Assembly (NCBI RefSeq): GCF_905220415.1
Contig: NC_059538.1
Coordinates: forward strand, 4,526,001-4,590,000
Reading direction: 5' to 3'
Source of the DNA: Colias croceus
Taxonomy: Eukaryota > Arthropoda > Insecta > Lepidoptera > Pieridae
Length of the DNA stretch: 64,000 nucleotides
Each line of letters starts with the position of its first letter. The stretch's first letter is position 1. The position numbers and the translations under genes are program-made. Under the pieces are notes generated by a model. The model worked only from the letters and a program-made list of their open reading frames with translations. It did not search any database and was not told the origin of the DNA. Below are positions 35,501-46,730 of the stretch, piece by piece.

Positions 35501-38500
35501 ATAATGTACAGTTTTACCAAAATAACTAACACACTAGTGAAAGTATTATATAGATATTGCAAAATATTCATTTATTCTTCTCTAATTTTTCAGATGTCGG
35601 TTATGGGTTAAATTTATTAGCAAAGAGGATCTTGCATATGTGCCAATTGAAAAACTTCACGAAAAGAGGTTTGTTTGTTCATTGCACTTTTCTCAAGATG
35701 CTGTTAATAGTAAACAAAATCGCTTGAAGAAATCTGCAATTCCAACATTGGATTTACCACATCCTCCGCTTACAGATGAAATTCTGAAAGATTTTCCTTT
35801 ACATGTGTTAAGTAAACAGCCAAAACCAGCACTAGAAACTAAAACAGGTATTATGTTATTTTAGTCAAAGAAAATAATTATTAAAGATTAAATATTATTG
35901 TAATAAATACCCTTTAATTTTTTTCTAGTTCCGCTAATGGGTAGCACCAGCAGCAACTTACAAAAAGATGATAGCAGTGCATTATCTAAAGTTACCAAAT
36001 TAAGTGATAAAAAAAATGTTGAAGGTAATTTTTATTTTGTCTATTCATCATCATTGCTCGGGTTATTTGTGTTGATATTGATATAATTGATAAAACTACT
36101 TTATAGGTCATGACCAAGGCAAAATTTTTTTCATCATCAGCTGGAACCTAAATCTGAAATAAGGAGTTTTATCAATTGGGCGAAAAAAATATCTATGGCT
36201 TGAATTATTATTAAATTTCTCTTTCCTATCATCTTTATTATTGATATGTTGAAAAATAATTAAAGAGTTTGAATTTGAACTTATGTCACTGTACATCAGT
36301 CTTATGACCTCTTTAACTTCATCATCATCCTGTAACATTTCCATTAATTGATTTCAGTTCAAACTGCTTTTAAAATGCCCGAAGCTGCAGTGGTGGTTCA
36401 GAGTAATGAGAGTTCAAAAATTTGCAATGGAACAAAAGGTAAATACTTAATTCATATTCAATTATTTTCACCCTAAGCTTTAATGAGTCCATAACTGATT
36501 TTCATGACCAATTTCCTCTCAAGTTTAAATTCGTAAAATGCATGAGTGACATAAATTATGAACACTTGCGGCCGTCAGGTGCAACTCCGTTTTTGGGTCG
36601 GGCAGTAGCAGCCTTCTATGCATGTAGTAATTTATTTTTTTAGTAATTTTCCCTCATTTGAAATTTCTCATATTATATTTTATGTAGTATCCTGTAAGAA
36701 AAACAAAGTCAGCTGACACAGTGCATTAGTAAATGGCACAGAGCAAGTAATATAGGAAGAGACGGCACTCAGTACTTCGATTTCGAGCTCACGCACACAT
36801 ATGCATGTATTACTTAGGTCAATTCATATATACCAACCTATGAAAAGTTCACGTCAAACATGACCCACATTGCTGCCAACATTCAAAAGTTAATGTTGCT
36901 AGTGATGTCTTTACGAGAGCTAGTATCGATAAAACTTTATATCGATATCGATAAATTTTTCGATGCTGGGTACAACACTATTCATTCTCATCCTTATTCA
37001 AATTTATAGGAAATTAAAAATAAAACACCAACAATGTAGATCAATAAGTTTATTATAATATAATATTAATTAAATATGTAACGTTATCATATAATACACA
37101 CACCGGCAGAATTAGCGGAACAGAAACCTAAACGCGAGAACATCGTCTGGGATTTGAACGAATGGCAGCAGGTTCTCTTTACTGATGAGTGCAGAGTTCT
37201 TTTAAAACAGATCAATGGGAGACAGCGAATATGGAGACACAGAGGAGAACGCCAAATATAGTCTAATTTTGAACACACAGTGGCTTATGGTGGCGGCTCG
37301 ATAATGGCTTGGGGAGGGATATGTTTGAGAGCTCGCACGGAGTTATTGATAGTCACAGGAGGGACCATGACAGCAGATAGATACATCAGAGACATTTAAG
37401 AAGAACATGTTGTACCATTTGCCCCATTTATTGGTGACTACTTTATTCTAATGCAAGATAATGCTCGTGCTCATAGTGCACAATCGGTACAGGCATATCT
37501 GAGCCACGTAGGTATACCGGTGATGCAGTGGCCAGCAAATTCCCCCGACATGAATCCGATAAAGCATGTCTGGGACTTGCTAAAAAGAAGGGTTAAATCC
37601 AGAATGCCACCCCCCAACAATCTGAATGAACTTGGTAACGAATTACTTGAGAAGTGGGAGCGGTTGCCTCAAGAAATCATCGATAACATAATCTGTAGCA
37701 AGCCCAGACGAATGGAAACCGTAATCAGAGCAAGAGGGGGAAACACTCGTTATTAATTTTGCTTTAATTTTATTGTCAAATCATTTAATGCTTACTTTTT
37801 TTATTTTTTTGTGATGGTTCATAATCATCTAAAAATTTCACTTATTTCAAATTTCTTAATTTTTCAATAAAAACTAACGAAGACTTTTCAAAGTCGTTGT
37901 TAAAAGATGTTAATCAACTTGTTATTTTGTATCTAATTACATTTTCGTCAAATATATGCGTTATGATCTCATAGTCTCACTTTTTTTTTTGTTCCGCTAA
38001 TTGTGCCGGTGTGTATATTATTAAAACTCACTATCAACAGTAAAATGGACAATTCATTTGAATTTTACTGAATATCTTTATTCAGGCATGTAGGACTTAA
38101 TTCGGCTTTAATATTATGTGAATACAACCAGATTCACTTTTTATACTTTTCCTTGAAATATTTTGCGGGATTTTAAAATCTCGTTCTAATTTTCGATACC
38201 AATATATCGTTGTCTTTCGGATCGCCATATTGGAATTGTATATGAAGCCGTTGTTTTCTTTGGACACAATACCTAATAATATCTCCTCTCCAATTGATTC
38301 TACAGCCAGAACATGATGTATTAGAGAAGTTTTCTCATAAATTGTTATGTTTTATCTATCTAATAGAACAGTCATTGGGTACATATTGCAAATATTTATT
38401 CAAAAATCACAATTATTATCTACACACTTGATTTTAATATTGTTTACACATAACACTTTTTCTTCTTTTTTCACTTTTGGCAGAAATATTACGAATTGAA

Positions 38501-41036
38501 AAAATCAATGTACTGTACATTAACTGAGTAATTAATAACAAAATCTACGATATACGAAGAACAGATTTGTTTAACTTCCACCAAAACAATAAAATAAAAC
38601 GCCATTTTGAATTCAAATTTCAAACAACAAATCAACATCAAGACGTTGTCTATGCTTATATCTTAACCATTGACAAGAAATAGAAGAAAGAAAGAAATTA
38701 TTTATTATTGTACTAGCTTAAAATTAAAACGTATAAAAATAAGGTTTAAAAAAAAAGAAGAAAGAAGAATAAATAATTAAAACTAAAATATTAAATCTCA
38801 TATTATATGATTACATCGGAGAGGCCAACATTAGAAATATTTATATTTTTCTAAATGTTGGCAGGCCAGACTTGACCTTAGGTCTTAGAAAAGTACAAAA
38901 TAATTTGAACTCTATGTCAACTGAATGAAGTTTAAAATTGCTTGATAATGGAAGCCTAACCAAAACGATGTTCTAAGTGTCGACCCACTGGTAAATGGCA
39001 CCAAAAAAGTAAATCTTTTGTGTGTAATTTCAAAAAGTCAGGTCATACTACAATATGCGATAGTCCAAATTTAACTAAAATTGACATAAATTTAGGAGTA
39101 GGGCAGAAGAGTCGGATATTATAGCAGTTGTAGCTGACTGATTCGATTTTTTCACAATTATTTTGCATACTAAGTACTTAAAGTTTTCTATGAATCTACT
39201 TGAATTATATTTCATTGATGCACAATTTTTTGAGTTGTAAAAGCTAAAATTAATTGTAAAATTTATGACTGAGTTAGTAATTTAGTTGGCTATGTCGAAA
39301 CAATCAGAAGAACAAATTAAGATGATTACAGTACAGTGTGTCTTAACTTGATGAGTTTGTTAAATTAATTAGTGAGTGTGGTAAAGAAGACGAATTTGTT
39401 TATTAGAGGCTATCAATATTGCCTGTTGCTTAATTATAAAATAAGCAGTTTAATCGAGTCGCCGAAAAAAATATCTACGGCTTGAATTATTATTTCTCTT
39501 TCCTATCATCTTTATTATTGATATGTTGAAAAAGAATTATAGAGTTTGAATTTGAACTTATGTCACTGTATATCACTCTTATGACCTCTTTAACTTCATC
39601 ATCATCAAATGTTTCTTGTAACATTTCCATTAATTGATTTCAGTTCAAACTGCTTTTAAAATGCCCGAAGCTGCAGTGGTGGTTCAGACTAATGAGAGTT
39701 CAAAAATTTGCATTGGAACAAAAGGTAAATAATTCATATTTTATTATTTTCAGTTTTCACCCTAAGCTTAAATTGCCCGGGAGTCTATAACTGATTTTCA
39801 TTACCAATTTCCTCTCGAGTGAGACTTCGTAAAATTCATGAGGGACATAAATTATGAACACTCGCGGCCGTCAGCTGCGACTCCGTTGTTGGGTCTGGCA
39901 GTAGCAGCCTCCCACCGCCCACGCATATAGAAAAAAAATTTTTTGCAGTCATTGCCTCTCATTTGAAAATTTGTCATATTATGTTTTATGTTGTATCTTG
40001 TAAGAAAAAAACAAAGTCAGCTGACGGTAACATGGTTGATTTTATGTCAGGTGGCTGCTTCAATATGAAAAAACATTCACGAAAAAGAAGGAATTTCTGT
40101 CACTGTAACTTATGACCTATTAACTTCATCATCAAAATAGTTCCTGTAACATTTCCATTAATTGATTTCAGTTCAAACTGCTTTTAAAATGCCCGAAGCT
40201 ACTGTGGTGGTTCAGAGAAATGAGAGTTCAATAATTTGCAATAGAACAAAAGGTAAATCATTCATATTTTATTGAAGTGAAACTTCTTTATCGGGGTTGG
40301 AAAAAAATTTAGTGTAACATTTTTCCGTTACGCGCCATCTTTTTTTATCCCTACCACTCGTGATTCGACCGACGTGTTTCTGTAAAGTTGTATATAAGTA
40401 GTAAATTATTGAAAAATAAGGTCATCAAGGAGTTTCACTTCTATCGTGTGTACCTACACTAGTAGGTACACGCACACATTTTTATTTTCACCCTAGGCTT
40501 TAATAAGTGCATTAGTGGCTCAGTGGCGAGGACCTTGAACTTCAAATCCATAAGTTTTGGGGCTTCGAGACCATTCATACTTGCAAATTTCGATGATTTG
40601 TGACAATTGCCAACAACTGCCAAGCCGCACTTAGCCGGAATCGTAGATAATGGTCTGTACCCTCATAGGAGGCGTGTGACCCAGCTGTGGGAATGTATAA
40701 GGGCTGATGATGATGATGATGATGACGATGAAGCTTTAATATAAAATATCCTTGGTTTTTTTCTACATAATATAAAACATGAAAAGGTTTTTTTATCTCT
40801 TTTCAGATAATACCGGGCTGACTGAAAGGGAAAACAACTTGTTAAAAAAATTACAAAATGCGAATGTGACATTAAAAGATTTGGCATCTTCATCTTTGAA
40901 TTTCGAAAAAATTGATGCGTTTTTATTAAAGTCAATTGTAATTAATGCAATAGCAAATGAAAAAAAAAGTCAACCTGGAAAGCATGGTAATATTGACTTG
41001 AAAAATAAAATAAAAACGTTCAAACAGAAAGGGTAG
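29526..41036 (+). CDS. THAP-domain DNA-binding protein with a triplicated exon
   Basis: Exons: 29526-29620, 35594-35847, 35929-36024, 36358-36438, 39644-39724, 40172-40252, 40807-41036; 918 nt, 305 aa. The N-terminal THAP zinc finger is complete: CVVC (C8, C11), invariant Trp36, CSLHF (C60, H63) and the FP motif at 26-27, so it should bind DNA in the nucleus. Residues about 149-229 are three near-identical 27-residue units starting VQTAFKMPEA, one per 81-bp phase-1 exon. The C-terminus (230-305) starts LTERENNLLKKLQNA and is probably coiled-coil. The last codons overlap a possible donor (GG|GTAGGT); splicing to the acceptor at about 42120 would end it GLIDRK instead. Intron 1 is nearly all transposon. 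Target genes unknown. Confidence 0.85.
30258..30650 (+). pseudogene. HARBI1-like transposase remnant (element A)
   Basis: The reading starts MWSSDSDREVF, then 'EFQLRFRLDKESVEQLLLEI', and after a small intron 'LTLRFYALGTISISVADLF'. This matches the N-terminal part of PIF/Harbinger transposases (RFRL..., ALRFYATGSF...VGDLF). There are stops at about 30319 and in the second exon, and the DDE region has been replaced by a Helitron insert. The mirror copy lies in element B at about 34289-34681, minus. Confidence 0.75.
31971..31986 (+). repeat. 16-bp recurrent word, copy b, with 9-bp target duplication
   Basis: CACAGAGCAAGTAATA is bracketed by TGTATTGTT on both sides (31962-31970 and 31987-31995). 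The sister element B has a single TGTATTGTT (complement at 32977-32985) and no insert. This is therefore an insertion of 16 bp with a 9-bp duplication. Confidence 0.85.
32507..34996 (-). mobile_element. PIF/Harbinger element B
   Basis: Same ends as element A, flanked by TAA (32504-32506, 34997-34999), i.e. TTA in the element's own orientation. The two elements stand head to head, separated by about 41 bases (32466-32506), making a roughly 5-kb palindrome. It carries the same Helitron piece and internal duplication as A. Confidence 0.9.
33014..33363 (+). pseudogene. Harbinger Myb/SANT-like accessory gene remnant (element B)
   Basis: First exon MDITP before a GTAAGT donor (33028). The second exon opens KSKKAMSKDEIAQLL, then a stop. 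In another frame follow 'NKLKNECWTSLTNTFNAKIG' and 'NIIRMMDKYYE', similar to the second protein of Harbinger elements, which binds element ends. The mirror copy is in element A at about 31600-31935, minus. Confidence 0.6.
36737..36752 (+). repeat. 16-bp recurrent word, copy c
   Basis: CACAGAGCAAGTAATA, preceded by 'taaatgg' and followed by 'taggaag'. It lies at the point where the first and second THAP exon units stop matching. No target duplication is seen. Confidence 0.7.
37097..38014 (+). mobile_element. Tc1-like transposon, defective
   Basis: Inverted ends 'acaccggcagaattagcgg' and its near complement at 37992-38012, with TA at the borders. It carries a 5'-truncated transposase and sits between the first and second copies of the THAP exon. 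Confidence 0.85.
37130..37756 (+). pseudogene. Tc1-like DD34E transposase remnant
   Basis: Readable pieces: 'WQQVLFTDECRV' (first Asp), 'YGGGSIMAWGGI', 'MQDNARAHSAQSVQAYL' (second Asp) and 'PANSPDMNPIKHVWDLLKRR', where the catalytic Glu of NPIEHVW is Lys. Two in-frame stops (about 37259 and 37397) and a missing DNA-binding half confirm it is dead. Confidence 0.85.
40505..40735 (+). mobile_element. tRNA-derived SINE
   Basis: A-box-like 'tggctcagtggcgagg' and B-box-like 'gggcttcgagacc' stand at tRNA spacing. The 3' part 'cccagctgtgggaatgtata' ends in (GATGAT)n at about 40707-40727, a tail frequent in lepidopteran retroposons. Last THAP intron. Confidence 0.75.
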
Positions 41037-41169
41037 GTAGAAATAATTTAATGGTTTTAAGTCACATGTACATAAAATCCCCCAAATAATAAAAAGGAAT
41101 GGAAAAAAATTATAATGAACATAATTCGGCGGCTTCGAGTTTCGAATAACCGCTCGCTATTCTCTTGCT

Positions 41170-41345
41170 ATGGAAACGAAAAGTATAGATGTTGAACTTT
41201 TAATATATTTTGTCGAAAATCTGCCAGTTCTGTTTCGAAACTCTCGAAAACAAAGATAAAAACTTAAGAATTGCCTGGCGAGAAATATCTTTAATTTTGA
41301 AAAAAGATTTTGAAGAAATGGAGGAGTAAAAAGGGCCATATTATG
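41170..41345 (+). pseudogene. MADF-domain-like fragment
   Basis: METKSIDVELLIYFVENLPV, then after a frameshift 'ENKDKNLRIAWREISLILKK' and 'DFEEMEE' before a stop, resembles a MADF/SANT-like domain. It probably comes from a transposon accessory gene. It is broken by at least one frameshift and one stop. Confidence 0.45.
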
Positions 41346-43043
41346 GTAAGTTGTAATTTTGTAAACATGTGTAGTATCTGTAGCTATACGAATAACGTTA
41401 GATTTCTTCATCTTGTCAAGACTGTCGCCAGGAGCTGTACTGCTGTAGAAATAAAATAATTTGTGAATCCAGTTCATATCTAGCATTAGCACATTGTTGT
41501 TTGAGTTTATCAGTTCATTGGGTGCATCATTGAACACGTTAGCTACTGATGATGCGTTGCTTTTTGTTTTGACTGTACACTTTCCACATCTATTATAAAA
41601 TTATAAAGTACCTACAGTGCAAGCCTTTACAATCGAAATTGCTGTGCTGGTCTCAACATCCAGTAGATGATGAAATATTCAAAACTTATCTTAAAACGCA
41701 CGCCCGCTTTATCTAAAAACTAATAAATTAAATTCTCTAAATTCTCTAAATATTAAAAAAAACCGCATAAAAATCCGTTGCGTAGTTTTAAAGATTTAAG
41801 CATACAAAGGGACATAGGAACAGAGAAAGCGACTTTGTTTTATACTATGTAGTGATAGTGATATTCCAATAGCGCATTAAAAATAGCGTCTAGCTTTGGT
41901 TAGTCTGTAGTTAAATATATTCTTTTGTTTCTATCCAAATTGTTTCCGCCGTAAAGTCTCATCGGTTGATGCAAACCAAAGACTTGTTATTTCAGATTGT
42001 TCCAAATAGCATTCGTTACTTCCTTAATAATATTACTTATAGTATACACTCCGACTCGGTAGGTGTAATATAAATCCTCGTAAATACACAGAACTCATAT
42101 AATAATAATTATATTTTTCAGCTTAATCGATCGTAAATAAGTGGAATATTATCGAATAGCTGGATGAAGAGTACTACAGATACAATATGTAGAAAATTTA
42201 TTTTGTAACGAAGATACCGCAAAAAATCAAGATGCTACAATTGAAAGTCAATAAGAAACCACTAATGAAAAATGTAGTAAGGTGGTTTGAAAAGAAAAAT
42301 TAGCAGACCATTTAGGCAGAATTCAACCGTGCTCAATAAAAAATGAGTCATAAAATATAATGGAAAATTAGACAATCAAGACAGCCGAGGTGTAATATAA
42401 GTTTTCCAAATATTTATAAATTGATGCCATTGGTTGTGAACACTGAACCCGAATTATAAAATAAAAATGAAAGAAAAGTATGTAGCACATGCTTTAATTA
42501 CAATTTAATTAATATAATGGCAGCATGATGTATTACATAAAGGACTTAGAATACATATATATTTGATGTTACCAATGATAATGAGTAATATACGTAGTAA
42601 TAAACGTGTAAACTGTAAATAAATATTAATATAATAGACAAGTTTGTTTGATTACTCTAATCACGGGAATTAAAAAACCGATTTCGAAAATTCTTTCACC
42701 GTTGGGTAAGGGGGTTCGAAAAACGTGCAGGAAACGAATTGACGATTCAGGGAAACAACCCGATATGTCCAAAAATCTAAAATCTCAATTATGATGACCA
42801 ACCAAGTGGACATTGTGCTAGATTGAAGCCTCATAGAAGGGCTCTGTATAGGGAAGTATATGTGTTGATGATAACATTGATGATGAAAGGTTCGTTTAAA
42901 CCGAACCGTTTTAACTAGGGTAATTCGGTTTAAAAGAGCCTTCCATCTTCAACTTAGAGTTAAAATAACTTATTAAAGAATGGATGACAAACATATTGAC
43001 TTGAACCTGAACAGAACAAACGATTTTATGTCATGGAAGATAA
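41346..43043. other. Intergenic, mostly unassigned
   Basis: No gene seen. A possible alternative last THAP exon (acceptor about 42120, reading LIDRK then stop) and a decayed Helitron piece at about 42640-42720 are the only structures I could pick out. Confidence 0.4.
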
Positions 43044-43246
43044 TCTACACTAATATTATAAAGAGGAAAACTTTATTTTTGTTGGTTTGTTTGATTGTAA
43101 TGAATAGGTTCAGAAACTACTGGACCGATTTTAAAAATTCTTTCACCATTCTAAAGCTACATTATCCACGAGTAATATAGGCTATATATTATCACGCTAA
43201 GATCAAGGAGCGGAGCCACGCGGGTGAAACCGCGCGGCACAGCTAG
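43044..43246 (+). mobile_element. Short Helitron, complete-looking
   Basis: Starts 'tctacactaatattataaag', contains 'ctactggaccgattttaaaa' and 'ggagccacgcgggtgaaacc', and ends CTAG (43243-43246) before T. Confidence 0.8.
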
Positions 43247-43550
43247 TATATAATATTATGGTACCATTCAGTGCTATGCAGATTATTCATTTACGACAAT
43301 GAAAAATGTGCATAGAACTGAATGCGTACTGCGTAGGTACGTATATTTTCATAAAGCCAATACCACGGTTGAATGACTTATCACAATCATAAACATAGAT
43401 TTAACGAGCACTTTGTTCTTTGTCGTTTCCGTAAACAATTATATGGTAGCTATGCCTAATTGTATTAATATGTCTCTGATGAGAAATGAAGCTATAAGTC
43501 TCTACGCGAGAAATTTTTAAGATATTTTTAAATATTAATACTTTTGTAAA

Positions 43551-46046
43551 ATGTTAGTCAATCTAATCTATACGGTCATATTAAATGTATTTTGGGTAAG
43601 TATTGAAAATTAAAGCGTCTTTTAAAATTGTGTGCAATTAATTAATTAATGCAAAGTAAAATTTATAAATTCATACGTTTGTTTTAGTTTGATCATGCGA
43701 TAACGATGAATTCATTGAATGAACATTCATACTTTATGGACAATAATGGACCGGAAAATAATTTGGCTGAAATAATATCATCTAAAAGCTATTTACCAAA
43801 TGAGAATCAATTACCAAAGGTTTCTTTAATAAAAAAGGAAGGTAAATATACCAAGTCTTTGTATTGGACAAAACAAAGTAGATAGGAGACAAAAAGGAGC
43901 GTTAGATGATTATTGAATATGTTCTATTTTTGGAAAAAATTAAGTAGGAACCAAAAAAAATATTCTCATTTATAAAACTAAATATAAAAAATCAGACCAC
44001 TAAACAGGCTACTACTCTATTTTTTATTTAATTTTGTACTAGCCGTGCTCTGCACATTTACTAGCCTTACTCCGCTCGTATTGCTCCTTAACGTGATGAT
44101 ACAATTTGATAAATGGGCTATCTAACTCTGAAATAATCTTCAAAGCGGCCCTGAGATTAGTTAACCAAAGAAACAAACAAACTTTCGACTTTTTAATATT
44201 TATAGTAGATATAGATATCATGACTATACGAAAATTTCCAGGTGATGAGGCAACTTATTTATTATCGAAATTATCTGATGAAGATCTTGTAAAGTTATTG
44301 AGTGAGCAACCTACGAAAAGTGAATATGATTTGAGCGATATTGCAAAGATTGCAGTTGGGTTTAATTCAAGAAATTTAGAAGAGTCAAGTATAAAAAACA
44401 CGAAAAATGCTAAGTTTGGAAGAATAAAAAATACAAAATACGATGCTAATAATATAAACGAAGATGGTCAACAAATGCCATTCTTTAGATTAGATAATAA
44501 AAAAATTGATGTGGATGCCAACAAAGATGCTAATTATAAGGCACTTAAAAAGTTAAAAAGTTTGTTAAGTGTTTTACCGCAGGATTCCCTGAACGAAGAT
44601 ATTGATGATAAAAGGAAAGAATTACTCTTTGACGTTCTCGTTAATCAGTTAAAAACTTTATGCTGTAAAAAATCCGTTCAGGGGCGGCAACAAAGTGATT
44701 CCAGAATTCATTCAAGTTTGGATCGTTTAAGTTCATCCAAAAGCATTTTGAATAAAGAGCCTAATGAATACATGTTTTTAATAATAAATGACGAAATCAA
44801 GAGCAATGGAAGCGATGAATTAATTTTTGTTGATCCAGAAACGTTACAACAAAACAGCAGCGTCTTATTACTGGGGCCGATAACAACGTCTTTAACCGAT
44901 GGCCAACTTAAAATTATTGTAAGTATCAATCAATGTTTTTTATTATTTAACTAACATGCTATAAAAATCTTAATTTTTTTGGATACAGTCGCATTGCAAT
45001 ATGGACTGAAATGTAGATTCAAATGTTAATTTGAATGTTAATTTTAGTAATTATATATAATTGAGTATTTGAATAAAATTTTTTTTTGTGCTAAATGGAA
45101 AGATTATATGTTAGTTTTATAACAAAACTATTAAAGTGAAACTTTTATTACATCGTCTCAAACTTTTTGGTCTGTGTAGCGCATGTCGCGTGTATCGCGG
45201 CTGCCGAGTAGGTATACCTACTCGGCACGCGACATGCGCTACACAAAGCAGTGTTCGGAACCGTTCGAACAGTTTCACTTTTACCGTGGTTTCATAAAAC
45301 CACACATTTTTTTTAAAATTTTTTTTTGCAATAATTCAAAAGTTATTTCAAAATAAAAATTAGTCTTTGAATTCAGTACCGAAAACACACCGACAACTCC
45401 CGAAGCGTCACCCGGACGCGTGTGACGTCATAATGTTAGTTTTCACCACGGAACTATGGTTTTCACACATTGCAGTTGATAGAAAAACGTATACAACTAA
45501 AACATTTTGACGTCACATCTATGGTGACCAGTCATGGCGCGTTTATAGTCACGTGATTTTAATTTAAATTTCATCAATTTTTAATTGCTTATAATTAATT
45601 GAAAAAAAATTTTTTTGGAGTTTTTTGCATTAAATATCAATATTATTAATAATAAGGTTTTAAAATACATAAAAACAAATCAATATTTTTTTTTATTCAA
45701 ATACTCAATTGTCTCTTACATGCCGAAAAATCATACGGTATGCAATGAAAAATAAGTTGAATATTCATACGAGTTCTAATAGTGCCATTTTTTTTAGATG
45801 AAACGTATTACTAATGAATTGTCTAAGCCTGAATATCTAAACCTTCTACAACAACTATCTGAAGGCAACCTAAGTGATGATAACTTAAGATTAATGAAGA
45901 ATTTTATCCATGGATCAGAATCTCGACGTTATATTAAACCACATAGATGTAATCACCAATCAAAGCTTGCGAGAATATACGGGGGTCCGAAATGGTTGAT
46001 TTGTACTGGTTATATCAATTTAAATACTCCAAGCCTGTATGATTAA
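43551..46046 (+). CDS. Unrecognised secreted protein, prohormone-like
   Basis: Exons: 43551-43595, 43688-43841, 44242-44918, 45798-46046; 1125 nt, 374 aa, all GT-AG. The first 20 residues (MLVNLIYTVILNVFWFDHA) look like a signal peptide. The long middle is hydrophilic and Asn/Lys/Asp-rich, with 'LSDEDLVKLLSEQ' and a CC pair. A dibasic RR at 335-336 precedes a 38-residue C-terminus with two cysteines 18 apart (C343 and C361, around 'HQSKLARIYGGPKWLI'). I do not recognise the family. A signal peptide, dibasic sites and a short disulphide-capable C-terminal peptide suggest a prohormone, but this is inference. Helitron and MITE copies occupy its introns. Confidence 0.7.
44039..44217 (-). mobile_element. 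Short Helitron at an exon border
   Basis: Minus-strand element with CTAG at 44039-44042. Its other end lies about 24 bases before the acceptor of exon 3 of the secreted-protein gene, within the usual branch-point region. Confidence 0.65.
45059..45710. mobile_element. AATTGAGTATTTGAAT MITE with a central hairpin
   Basis: Ends AATTGAGTATTTGAATAAAA and its complement. The left half holds a strong hairpin (45173-45245): 'tgtgtagcgcatgtcgcgtg' pairs with 'cacgcgacatgcgctacaca' around CCGAGTAGGTATACCTACTC. Last intron of the secreted-protein gene. Confidence 0.65.
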
Positions 46047-46730
46047 ATTTTAACTGTAAATTGTATTAAATTAGTAGCCTCTGACTACCAAAAATAAATG
46101 ATAACTACTATTAATAGGTTTTGACATAATATTATGTTTCCATCAAGTTTCCACCTTCCTTCTTCCTCGAGCCGATAGACTATTTACATAGTAAAAAAGA
46201 GAGAAGTAAGTTATCTTCAAAGGTCCACAGCCCAATGTAATATTATAATTGTACAGAAGGTATATACCATTGCATACAGTAGATCGTTAGAAGACCACAA
46301 CAATAATAAAAAAAATCTTAGGTATGACAAAAAGTCTTCGTGTTCAGTCAGTGTGAAGTAAAAAAAAATCAAATTGTCATTTGTCAATATGACATTTAGT
46401 AGTTTATTATTTTGATTTTGTATTAATGTACTTATATAAGCTTAGATAAATATGTATTTAAATTCAAATTTCAAAACTGCTATTATGGGTACCGCCTAAC
46501 GACAATGATTATTTTATAAGTTTCATATCTATATTCTTATTATAATATGATCGTTACACAATAGTGTCTAAGTCATTTCCATAATATTTAAACAGCTCGG
46601 TTCCCTAAAAGTTTGTGCATTACCTACAAGTTTTAATATTGCTAGAAGATTTTTATTATGAATATTCCATTATTTACCTTCTATTAAATTCAATAACAAG
46701 CTTCCTTCGTTTTATATTAAAATATTCACC
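46047..46730. other. Intergenic between secreted protein and Tag
   Basis: AT-rich; no repeat or gene recognised. It must hold the promoter of the tag-like gene, but no convincing core motif stands out. Confidence 0.5.

Larger units (their letters stand above)
29717..35512. mobile_element. Outer element with ~190-bp inverted ends
   Basis: AACTGTACATTATAGGGCG at 29717 matches its complement ending at 35512. Similarity continues for about 190 bases inward ('attgtcctatggaac', 'tttcacaccaaggaaa', 'aagttactccatcttg'). Possible TA flanks. Its inside now holds two Harbinger elements and, on the right (about 35010-35312), a 163-bp unit present twice containing 'gagcggagcgagcgcagcga'. No own coding region recognised. 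It fills THAP intron 1. Confidence 0.7.
36176..40270 (+). repeat. Triplicated THAP exon with flanking intron
   Basis: A unit of about 540 bp (36176-36715) recurs at about 39459-40024, and a shorter third copy at about 40085-40270. Each holds one 81-bp exon with identical acceptor ('gatttcag') and donor ('gtaaat') sites. The copies differ by a few codons. Confidence 0.9.

Noticed and set aside
40505..40580. Possible tRNA gene
   Set aside because: A- and B-box-like words are present but the cloverleaf does not close, and the sequence continues into a SINE body with a gatgat tail.
41157..41537. 126-codon minus-strand ORF
   Set aside because: It is antisense to a recognisable MADF-like remnant, has no known motif and looks like a shadow frame.
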